Notes under the pieces: model-generated
The model's database searches: none
Told to the model about the DNA's origin: nothing
What the model saw: the letters and a program-made list of their open reading frames with translations, nothing else
Source of the DNA: Turritopsis dohrnii
Taxonomy: Eukaryota > Cnidaria > Hydrozoa > Anthoathecata > Oceaniidae
Direction of reading: 5' to 3'
Length of the DNA stretch: 64,000 bases
Assembly: GCA_027922465.2 (NCBI GenBank)
Contig: BQMF02000020.1
Span: 1 to 64,000, forward strand
Program-made: the position numbers and the translations under genes
In this document: one piece after another, positions 26,501 through 38,500 of the stretch
How positions within the stretch are numbered: the stretch's first letter is position 1
How the letters are laid out: every line of letters begins with the position of its first letter

Positions 26501-29500
26501 CATGTTTGATTTTGATGAAACAGAAGAATTACAATATTCTGTCGACTTTTCTGAAGTGATTTCACAAGAAGAAGTTGTAAATGTTGATGAAACGCAAGAG
26601 CTTCAATATTCAATGGATTTGTGTGCTGCTTCTTCATCAGATATTTCTTCAAGTGACAATGATTCTGAAGACAGTTCTGATATGGAAATTCCTAAATTTT
26701 CTACACTCAAGCCCTATGATCATGAGCCTACACATGCACTTAGTCGTTCCCCATCTCCCTCTCTTTCTCCCCCAATCTCTCCAGAATTAACAGAGGAAAT
26801 AGTACAAGAAATGTTACGAATGGGAAATACAAATTGGTGCATATGTGGAAAATGTCAGATAATGGAAACATTTGAAGAGAGTCTTTGTTGTTGAGATACA
26901 AATGAAATTCCTGATGAAAAGTTTAAAGGTCAGCATTTCTAATTTTTTACAAATAATCATATATATAAAAAAGCTTCCACTTTATCATCAAAATAAACAA
27001 CTAATATTAATTTTTAGGATGCGAATGTATTACGGAAACTGATGATTTCCAAACACTGTGCTGTCAAGAAGTAGTATTAAGGAACGTTCTATCAGCGTTA
27101 AACGACTTGAGAGGTGATAATCTTGATTCTATTGACAATAATCCGTTGCATTTTGCTGGCTACAAGCAGTACACATGGTGGATACACAACTACTGAGGGA
27201 AAGGAAATCAAAAGGTTATTCCATCCTGCACAATATGGGCGATACGAGACAGATTTTTATCGAAAGATGCTAGATACGTGCCGTACATAGAAAGCAAACA
27301 GGATGAGGAACGTAACCGTAAAGACTAACATAATAATTTGTAATTTCTATATTATAATAAATGATATAATAGTTAATATTGTTTGACTTTGAATCGTGTG
27401 TGCATGCATTCCATGGCTTCTTTTTTATTCGGCTTCAGTGTTGGTGCAATGTTTTTTGGAATGTCGTTAGGAATTTCAGCTTCACCAGACTTTTTTTGAT
27501 ACTCAATCTCATCCATGATATCTTGTAGGTACGGGCGTTCTTTTTTCTCCATGATCTTCTTCACCACCCAAGACTTGGTAACTTTTGTATATGGTAATTT
27601 GTAGCGTAGTTCGTTCTCCTTGGTTGTTGCTTGATTTTGATTGACGCCTGAATTGAAGTCGAGGACTGCTAGTTGTGATCCTGAAATCATTCCTTCATAT
27701 AAAAGTGAAGTCTTTTTGGGCAGTATTTATTAAACAAGGAATGATAAACTTCATATTTTTTTATTTTTTATTTATTTTTATTTTTTTATTTTATAAGCTG
27801 GAGAATTCTTTTTTAACCAAATTTTTTCTCTCCGTTCTCTTTTTGTTAACTTGCCATGTAAACATTTTTTGAAAATGGTGGTACCTTTCCATTTGTGGAT
27901 GTTACATACATGACAAAGAATGCTTACCCACTTTTCTTTCAATTCATCGCTACTACCATGACACGACGCGCAGCACCACCAAAAATGGTTATATATTGAT
28001 TTGATCCAGCCGTTTAAATCTGTGCAATCTTTTCATTTTGCCTCTTTTACCAACTTTTTCAAAATGTTTTTCCCCACATGCCAAACATCAAACTGCTGGT
28101 GTATATTTCCCCTTTCCTTTCAAAGGTAGCATCTTACTAGCTGGTGGCGATCAGTTGTTAACGGATCGATGCATAATCCATTTGATTCGAAGAGAACGAT
28201 CAAATTTTTCAGTCCATCAAATTCCATTTGTTGTGAATTTCCTGCAATGGAAACATGTGATACATGGAAATCCATTATTTCCCCGGTTTTAGAGTTCATC
28301 AACGTATAAGTACCATACTTGGCATTATAGCCTGGTGAATCGCACCTTCCGTCACCTAACAAGTGCAATTCTTCTTGTTCTTGTGTACTGGCGAATCGGA
28401 GTTCTCTGTGAGTCATGTAAATCTTGTTTATTGCTGTGAAGATGTATTGTTTTTGCAGGTCGTTACCGATAAAATTGACATTAGCGATTTCCATCATTTC
28501 TTTGACTGCTTGAAAGGTATTCCCAAACAACAATATTGAAGCAGCCATGCAAAGATTTCCAGTAGCCATTCCCTGATTAAATTTGGGTTGTGAATACCAC
28601 GTGGTGTCATGATTATCTTCACATAACAGCGAAACAGCCAACATTGTTCCCTTTTTAACCATATTTGTTATGTGAGCCATTTTATGGCATTTTGCACAAA
28701 AGACTAAAAGTTCTTTTAATGATGAAAGGGACACAATAAATTTTTCGACATCTTGGTGCTGTAATTGGTACGGATATTTACAAGAATGAATATGTAAGTG
28801 AAAAAATCGACAATCTATGTAAAGAACTACTTACACTTTGCGAGTTTTCAAGATCAGATCCTCAGTCTGGATATTGCTGTTTTGTAAGTGGCTTCAGACA
28901 CAAACTTACATATTTGATGAGAACTGTACCAAATATGAGCCATCTTTTTCGACCATTGGATGACATTGTTCTAACGAAGTTCATCCCTATAATTATGGGC
29001 GGAATACAAATCAACAACAACCAAAGGAAGTTATTATCACTTCCTGTCAAGGACAGGGACTGGCACTTCCAATTTTTGCTGACATTGCTGAAATTGAATA
29101 CAACAACTCATGACTCGTCACACAGAATCATTGTCTCCACATTAAAAACCAGAGTCGAAAATATCTTAAAGATGAAGCTACTCTAACAAAAATGGATGAA
29201 AATCAAGAAAGATAGAAGAGATCGAGTAAACGACATAAAGAATCCACTGAACAATCAAATGAGTAAAGGACAAACACTCTTGTTTACTCTTAGTCAAGAG
29301 AATGGAGTATCTTCTTAGTTATGGACCTTACCAATAAAAGAAGAAAGTTTCCACCTCACCAAACAAGCATTTACAGATCTCCTCAAAATTCGTTATGGTT
29401 GGCAGCTACAAAACTTCCCAACCAACTGTGAATGTGGATCCAATTTTACGATCGATCATGCGCTATCATGTAAAAAGGGAAGATTCATTACGCTCCGTCA

Positions 29501-32500
29501 TAATGACATTCGAAACACCACAGCAAAGCTATTATCTGAAGTGTGTTACGAGGTAAAGATCGAACCAACACTACAACCTTTAGTCGATGATAAATTGGAA
29601 ACCGTTGCAAATGTTGCAGATCAAGCACAATCAGACATATGTGCGCGTGGCTTCTGGATCTCTGGTCAAATGGCATTTTATGATGTTAGGGTCTTTAACC
29701 CATTGGCTAAACCTGATATTTGAAAGGATGCCTCAAGATCATCTTCACTGTCACTTTCTTCGTTATGTTCTCCGATATTTTCTCTTGATAAGGGTGTCAT
29801 TTCCTCCATTGAGACAATAACGGCTGAAAGGATGCATTTGTATTAGTACCAACGTCTTGTTTTTTTCAGTTTTGTAAATTTCACTTTCAGAAGTTTTGAC
29901 TTTGTAACCTCTTTATCGACGACATTGAAAGAAATGTCTTGTAGACGATATTGGGTATGTTTTGATTTGAGCTTGATAGAAGCATCAATAGCTTTATCAA
30001 CAGTTTTAGTATGAACTGCCTCACTTTCATTATTTGAAGATACTACACTTGCTTCATCATCAAAGATTTCATTGAGTGCGTCGTTTAAGTGTTGTTTTTT
30101 CACTATTTTAACTTGTCGTTCTTTGTAATGCTTACTCTTGGTACCGATGGGTGTGAATAAAAATATAGAAGGAACAGCATCTTCTTTTAACTTGTGCTTC
30201 TGTTTTCCGCCAAGAAGTTCAAACTGAAAAGCACAAAAAGAATTGAAAATACAACCAAAACGTTTTACAGCAATAGACGGTCATAGGGAGAAAAAAAGTA
30301 AAAAGATTCAGTTAGTACCTTTAAATCATGTTTAAAATCTTCAGGAATAAAATGTTTACTACACAGCATAACTTTTTGTCCAGGTTGTATGTCCTCTCTT
30401 CGCATTTTTGCCAGCCATCTTTTACGAAGTTCGTTATTTTTGTTTCGTTTGGTAAACGATGAAAACTAATGTTTTTATCATGTGAATTGCTTGTACAACC
30501 AACAGCACTACACCCAACCATAATTTCTAACGAGATATCTAAAAAACTCTCTTCTAACAAAACTAAAACTCTCCTTTTTCATCGCGTTTTTCTTTAAAAG
30601 TCTATTATATAGAAATCTACTTTGAGCCAGTGATGTCAAAATTTTAAAGGAAGGCAGCTGCAAGTGTGTCGTTTAGTGGAAGAAAAAAAAGAGATGTTAA
30701 CAGATGTAACAGAGAAATATGATTTTTATAAGTAGATATATGACGTTTTTTAAGCTTTACTTTTGCTATACTAATGATACCAGGGCTTTTTAAAATTTCT
30801 GATGTTCCCCTTTAAAATCGGCTTTGGTTTTTCTTTGTTCAAATCGCGTATACACGAGGTGTTTGAAATACCAATCGATCGTCGTGTAGCCAAAAAATGT
30901 ATACTTCGTGCATCAGTTTACATAAAATATATACATGAAGCAAAAAATTCGTACCGTCTTCAAAACGTCTTCAAAATGCCAGCGCAGTAACCCACTTAGA
31001 TTTCAAAGTTTCTTGGAGTTAAAAGAAATTAAAGATGAAAAAGATCGTAAAGAAGTTCTCAATATTTTGTGAACAGAGTGAAAGAGATAAGCTTTTGTTA
31101 TATTTTTATTCTTGCTTTTGTTTTCTTTTATAAATGTCCGAGTGTTCGTTTGTACACGTGTGGGTGGTTGTATTGCTTTTTAAGCCCTCCTGGATTAGTA
31201 CAGCTCAGCTCAATGTCCTTCTCAGCTCCAACATCAAGAATGTCTGTCTACTGCATCACTTATAATTGATGTTTCTCTAGCTATTTAAATGAATTTGTAT
31301 GCCATCATTTGGTTAGCCCGCAGTATAATTTATTTATATACTTTTTGTTTTAAGTATTTAACCTTTTTATCAACGATATCAGTTTTTAACTTTTAATAAT
31401 TACTACGAACAGCCTTCCTACTCACCATGTACCATGGCAACTACAAATTCAAAACATTGCACAATCTGTATTCAGCACAAATTTCTGCTTTCAGTTTCAT
31501 GGTGCAGATTTGTGTAAGTTTGGATCATGTATTGTTTGTGATTGTTAACTTTTTATGTTTTACAATGTAGGAATTAGGAAGATCTATACATACGTATATC
31601 CAATGTTTAAAGCATAATGATTTACGTATATATGTCATAATCACTCTCATATCTCAAGATCAGAATTAATATTATTTTTCATCCCCAAAGAAATGATGTT
31701 TTAGGTCTTTCAGATGAATTTTACAACATTACGTTACACCATTATTTCATATGTATACAAAGTTTCACAATGCCCTGTAGTGTATATGATATTAAAATAA
31801 TGTCATAAATAATTCAATCTTTTTTCGAATTTTGTATATAAAGAGTTTGGATATATTTATACTGGTCTTGAATATGTCAATTCAGGTCAAGAATGTTTGT
31901 AAATAAAAAACATGGTGCATGCCATTATTGTCAAATAACTGGTAACTTATACCTTATAACTTATAATCAAACTAAAGCACAAATGTCTGATTTCAGTTAT
32001 GTTGATTTTGGTATGGGTGCATTTTGCATCACCATATCTGTTTTCTTTTTTGTGGTTGTGATTTTGGAAGTTTGGCAGGAAGATTGGCATCATATATCGA
32101 ATTCAGAAATTCAGAATGTTCAGAGTAACATTAGAATAAGTTACGTGCATACGCATCATCCTTTAATATTATTTTTTATGTTGATCTAAAAGTCTTCCTT
32201 AATGCGATTTGTAAATATGCAAATCATTTCTTGTTTTTTTGTTACTGTCTAAAACTAGCGGTTTTTTAAAAATTTGTGTGAGCGTTTACATGAAACCAAA
32301 GTACCGTGCCATGTATGTCAGCCCGAAGAAACCCTTTTAGATTTACATAAGTAGATTTTAATGAAAAACGAAAATATATAGAAGAAACTTATAATTATCT
32401 GGAACTGAGATCCTTTTTTCTAACGGAAAAAGAAATTCTCAACGTTTTGTAAACAGAAGAGTCGAAAAGGTATACATTTGTTTGTGTTTAGTGGAAACAT

Positions 32501-35500
32501 GTGTTGAGATTCTTTTTTTTAAGCCTATCTAAAAAAACAAAACATCTTCATGAGCTGTTATGCATTCTAAGCTCTGGATACTTAACCTCAGCTCAGTTTC
32601 CTCTTCAGCTCCAACATCAAGAATGTGTGTCTACTTTGCCCTTACTTTTTTGTTTGATCCCTGATGTATTTCGAGGAAAATGAAGGCTAGTCGGGGAGAT
32701 TAACGCTATGATGAACATCCGGAATATGTAGCCCCACTCCTTGTAGTGACTTCGGCCTTGAGTGGGCAAGTGATTTAAAAAAAATAAATAAATAATGTTT
32801 CTTAATGTTTTTTATAATGTTTTAATGTTTGATCAGTTTTTAAGTTATACTGGCAATGTCCCTTATTACAAATAGCTTTCTTAATCATAACAGCAAATTA
32901 AAACATCTTCCAACACTGCACAACATGTAACACAATACAAAACTTTCCTTTCAGATATGTGATTATGTGTGTGTCTTTAGCATATAAAGTATTTTACTTT
33001 TAATGATCAACATCTTTGTTTATTTTTTGTCTTTGAAATATTGGGAATTACGTTCGTAATAAAGAAGATTGGCAGTACATATCAAATGTTTAAAGAATAT
33101 GATTTACATACGAAATCACTGTGATATCTGAAAAGATCAATATAAAGTTAATCTTATTTTGTACCTCCAAAAAAGAAGGGATGTTTTATTCATTCAGATG
33201 TAATTAAGTTTATCGGTGGTGTATATATGGTGTATAAATTCCCTAAAGAATTTCTTTTAACAGGTAATTAATGTCAACTTAGACCAAGAATGTAAGTGCA
33301 TGCCATATTTTTAATCAAACTAAAACAAAAATTTCTGATTTCTGTTATATTATAATTGATTTTAGTTGATATGAATGTATTTTGCATGACCAAAATTTAT
33401 ATGTTCCTGGAAAAATGTTTTGATTTTATTAGTTATGAGCTTACTCATTAGGATATTTGAAAGGATTTATATCGTTGGTATTAGTTTGTACCAACAAACA
33501 TATCATTCAGGTTATTAACAGTATATACATTATAATAATGTTTCGTGTTGTGTCAATTACACCTTCCAAATATCCTGAGGAGCATGTTATTATCCAGAAA
33601 ATCCAGATATGGTTGTTATCTGTAAGAGTAATATATGTAACTAGTAACCCGGGTAAAAATTTTTACCAAACTTAACTTCGAAAACAATAGGCCAAATCCA
33701 CCATTCCCGTGTACATACTCCGTGACGTAAAAATAAATCATAGAATCGCAGCTCAAAAGTGTATCTATGTTGTAGAGCTCGAAAAACTGATCAAAAAAGT
33801 GTATGGGATCGTTTCGCTACAACCAACCGTTACAGAGATATTGTCCGTTAAAGATTTTGATGACGTCATAGCCGCAATACCAAAAATAATTTAGGCCCAA
33901 ATTTTGTGTCACCCCATCACCCGTATCGCGGACCCTAAAAAACGTCAGTTTTCCCTATTGGTTCTCGAGATATTTCCCCAAAAACGTCACGTTCGATTAA
34001 GGATGCAATGCAATGATTCCCCGTGATAGATTAAAAAACTGACGTCACGGCACTTGCTACTATATAATAATCATTAAAAATTGCATGGCCTAACGAAAAA
34101 TATGACAACGATTAAGAAGATTTTGACCTTAAAATTCAACAAAATTTATCAATCTCTGAAATAAAAGTGTGACACACACTCGCTATTATATATAAGATTA
34201 TTACATTAACTCTAACCTCAGGATATTGCATGATCAACTGAATTATTGAATATCTAGGTTGTATTGCACTAAGTTGTATTATTTCTGTCTCAAAGACAAG
34301 TGAGTCGTGTTACAGGACAAGGAAATATATTTAATGTGGAATTGACCTATATTGGTCACTGTTGGTATTACATGATATTTCAAATCACAGTTCTTGTCAA
34401 GGAAATAAATCACAAACGATAAGTAAATTGTAATTTCACATATTATATATATAATGATTGAAAACAATCTTCAAAACTCCAGAGGCTAAGTGGGTATCAC
34501 AAGAATTTAGTTTGATGTAATATCTACACTAGCACAGTGAATACTTTAAGGGTAGTTAAATTATACTCTTCGATGGCTAATCAAATCATTTGATGAACTT
34601 AAATGATAAGTATTGATAATTAGGGTTGTATCCTTCAATGTGAATGGTGCAGACCAAATTGATTTTCTGCTTTTAAAACATTACTTAATGATGCTTAACT
34701 TGTGGAAGTTTCTTAAGTGTGCCCTTAAAATATGAATATGGCCTTTATTCATTTATTTTGCTTTACATTGGACTGTATAAGTGCTTCTCTTGCAGTGACA
34801 ATTACATTGAAGGATGTAACAACAGCTGTGATATTTTGTCAGTGTCTACTAGTATTGTTAACAAGATGCCTTAACAGGCAAAAGGATTTCTGCCAAAATC
34901 TGCTGAAATATGAAAGAAAAAGCATATGACATATTTGAAAAAGTTTATATGATTTCCAAAATAAAAAATCACATTTCTAATGTATATGATCCCTAGGACA
35001 TTGTCAAAAGATAAGTGACACTATGTGAGACTTATAATATATATACTGCCAATAAACTGGATTACATCTGAATGACATTAAATATTCTTTATTTTGTTGA
35101 TAAGAAATAATATTAAGGATATATTGATCCATTCAGATATCACAATGTATATGCACATAACTCATAAACTGTAAAAGTTCTGAATTTCTGAATTTGATAC
35201 TTGGTGTCAATCTTCCTAGCAGACTTCCTAAATTACAAGCACAAAAATGCATGCAGGTTTTGGTCATGCAAAATACATCCACATAGACCAAAACCAACAT
35301 TATAACTGTTGTAGTTTGTTTTAGTTTGATTAGCAATATGGAAAGCACTTACAAACATTCTTGATCTTAGTTGTCATTCATGACCTGTTTATAAAAATTC
35401 TTGAAGAAATTCAAAAAAAAGGTTGAATGATTTTTACGACATAACATTGCATCTCTGATTTCATATGCACCCAAGGGCATTGCGAAAGTGTAGTTGACAC

Positions 35501-38500
35501 TATGCGAAACTTTATTGTATACATATATACACCACTGATAAACATAACTACATCTGAATGACATAAAACATCCTTTATTTTGGGGGTACGAAATAATATT
35601 AAGTTTATATTGATTTTTTCGGATTGCAGTGATTACGTATGTAAATCATGTTCTTTAAACATTTGATATGTGCCGTTAATCTTCTTAATTACAAATGGAA
35701 TTATCAATATTTCAAACACAAAAAGTAAACAATAATTTTGATCATTAACAGTTATATATATACTTATATATGTTCTAAAGCACACACATAACATAATTAT
35801 ATATATAACTGAAAGGAATGTTTTGTATTGTTACATGATGTATCTTTTGAATTTACAGACAGTTGCTTTACAGATGTTTTAATTTGCTATTGTGATTAGT
35901 CACTCGTAATAAGGGACATTGACAGTATAAAGTATTGACTTAAAAACTGATCAAACAATAAAACAAGTAAGTAGTGCAGGGAAGAGACAAATTTTCTATG
36001 TTGGAGCTGAAGAGGAAACTAAGCTGAGCCAACGTATCCACAGCTTAAAAAGCATAACAGCTCATATACAAAACAAACGAAGATGTTTTGAATTTAGACA
36101 GGCTTAAAAAATCTCAAAACATTTTTCTCTAAAAACAAACAAATACCTTTTTGACTCTTCTGTTTACAAAACGTTGAAAACTTCTTTTTAATTAGAAAAG
36201 AATGATCACAGTTCAAGATAATTATAAGTTTCTTCTATGGAAATTCTTTTTTTATCTTCAGATACCCATATCTATCATTTTCAAGAAACTTCACATGCGT
36301 GGTAAGCATAAGTTTAATGTAAGCACACACACGAAATTTAAAAAACCCGCTAGGTTTGGACAGTAAGAACAAGAAATGCTTTGCATATTTACAAATCGTG
36401 TTAAGGAAGACTTTTAAATCAACATCAAAAATTATATGTTTATGCACGTAACTTATATATATAAGTATTATATATATTGAAGTAAAGATACTCTACTAAC
36501 TTATATATATATATATATATATGGGTAAAATTGATGGAAGTAAACCAAAATTCTTTTTGTATGAATTTATTCGATTATATACACTTAAAAATTACACAGA
36601 AGGCCTTATTTTCGTCAGCTGTGTAATGTTTCTTGTAAAATGTTTCTGTTAAGTAAAATTTCTTAAAAATGGTGTCATTAATTTTTATTGCCAGTTCATT
36701 GTATCCAAACCAAGTTTGTGAAAGTGATTTTCGTATGTAGTTAAACTCTCCTCCGTTGTGGTAAACATTAAAAACAATTTAAAATATGGTTCTTGCATTG
36801 AGCTGTTTCTGCAACGGTAATTGTGTTGGTCGAATATGTCGCTACCTCTCCCAGTTCTACAAGTTGAAATATGCCCATTTGTTCGTAATCTAATATTGTT
36901 GGTTTTACCGATGTACGAGGTTTTACCATCGCAACCATTACATGTTAAAAAGTAAATTACATTTTTTGAATGGCAATTCATTTGTTTATTATATAACTCT
37001 CCAAATTTTTTGGTTGGCGGTAACGAAACTATCAGTCTCTTGTAGATATAGCTGACATATTTTGCATCTAATATCAGTACATTTCTTGACGAGTTTTTCT
37101 GGGTTTGATTGGATTTCAGAAGAGAAGTTGGAAGATGTCAATGTGCGTAAAAGGTTCTTTGGTTGGTGTTCAGATAAGATTATTCGGCAGTCCTTGAAGG
37201 TGTCATTTAAGTCTTCATCATAACTTGCATTTAGTAAAAACTTCGATTTACGAACAATATCTTCGAAAGATAGATTGCAAAAATGAGTAGTGACCAAAGG
37301 AATAACAGTTTTGGCTTGAGGCTTAGGTGCTGGTCCCTGGAGCCGGGCGTTGAAAATTCCTTTATCAATTATTTCTTTAGGATAGTCGCAGCTAATCAAA
37401 ATATATTTCAGTTCCTTTAGTCTCTCTTCCATAACAGTATCATCGGATACAAAACAGATGATTCGTTTTGCAAGATTGTATGGTACATTGTTTTTTGTGT
37501 GTTGTGGATGACTGCTTCGATAATTCAAATAATCGTGTGCGTTAGTACTTTTGTAAAAAATGTCTGTCTTTAAAATATTATCTTTAGTTAAAATTACAGA
37601 TAGAAAATCTAGTCTAATTACAGTCTAGAAAATTTAGCTTTTGCAATTCGATTCCATTTTCGTACAGAATCTGAGCCTTTTCCTCACTGAAATTGATGAA
37701 TTCGTGCATTGAATTAAGACATTGCATGAATGTTGGTAGGTTGATAGATCGTAACAAAGCGATAAAATCATCATCCATGTATCGTTTCAAATTGTTTTCG
37801 ATCCAGCTACATTGTTGTCGACCAAAATGTTTAGGTAGAATTTCGGGGAAAAGTTTTACTTCTTCTAAATAAGCAACAGCTAGACATGCATAGGGTGGTG
37901 CTGTCTTTGTTCCCATTGCAGTGCCATTGTTTTGATGGTGATAGGATCCATCAAATAAAAAGTTGTTGTTTTCTAAAACAAGTAACAGACTATCTACAAT
38001 AAAACTTTCACTAAATCTATCAGCGATGAGTGTTCGATATTTTTTCACCCAATATTTAACTGCCTCTATTCCTAATTCATGTCGTATGTTGGTATATAAA
38101 CTTGATATGTCCACGCTATATAAAAACACATCGTCGTATTTAAGATCTTGTGGTAGACTTCGTATAAAGTGCCAATCATCTTTTATAAATGTTTTTACTT
38201 GTTTTGATAAAGGCTGTAGAATCTTTTCTAACATCTCACTCAATCGTTGTGTTGGGGTATTACAACCTGCAATATAATGCTCTGTAATTTCTGAATTCGA
38301 TATAATGCTGCCAAGTATCCTGACAAACTTCCTAAATCACAAGCACAAAAAGAAAAACATAAAAACCCATATATAGTGTATATAACTAACATAACTAAAA
38401 TCAGAAATCTATGCTTTGATTATAAGTTATTATGGTATATGTTACAATTTATTTAGTTTGATAATGTTGCAGGTACCATGTTTTTTATTTACAAGCATTC

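Larger units (their letters stand above)
26168..30811. mobile_element. Kolobok DNA transposon, 4,644 bp
   Basis: Ends AGCGGAACACCGCAAATTT and (reverse) AGGGGAACATCAGAAATTTT are imperfect TIRs flanked by TTAA (26164-26167 and 30812-30815), the Kolobok target. Subterminal CGTCACTGGCTCAA/TTGAGCCAGTGATG also pairs. It carries a P2X7-like ORF on + and a THAP-DDE transposase on -. The reverse complement of R1 at 39440-39515 reads straight through the target (AAGAAATACCTTAAAACCGG), as does 1953-1990, giving two empty sites. Confidence 0.85.

Noticed and set aside
26502..27328. A host P2X receptor gene
   Set aside because: No channel domain or membrane segments, and it lies inside a TTAA-bounded transposon with two in-frame stops.
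36235..36447. 70-codon minus frame as a small gene
   Set aside because: It falls inside R1 and the corresponding part of the other R1 arm is not open.
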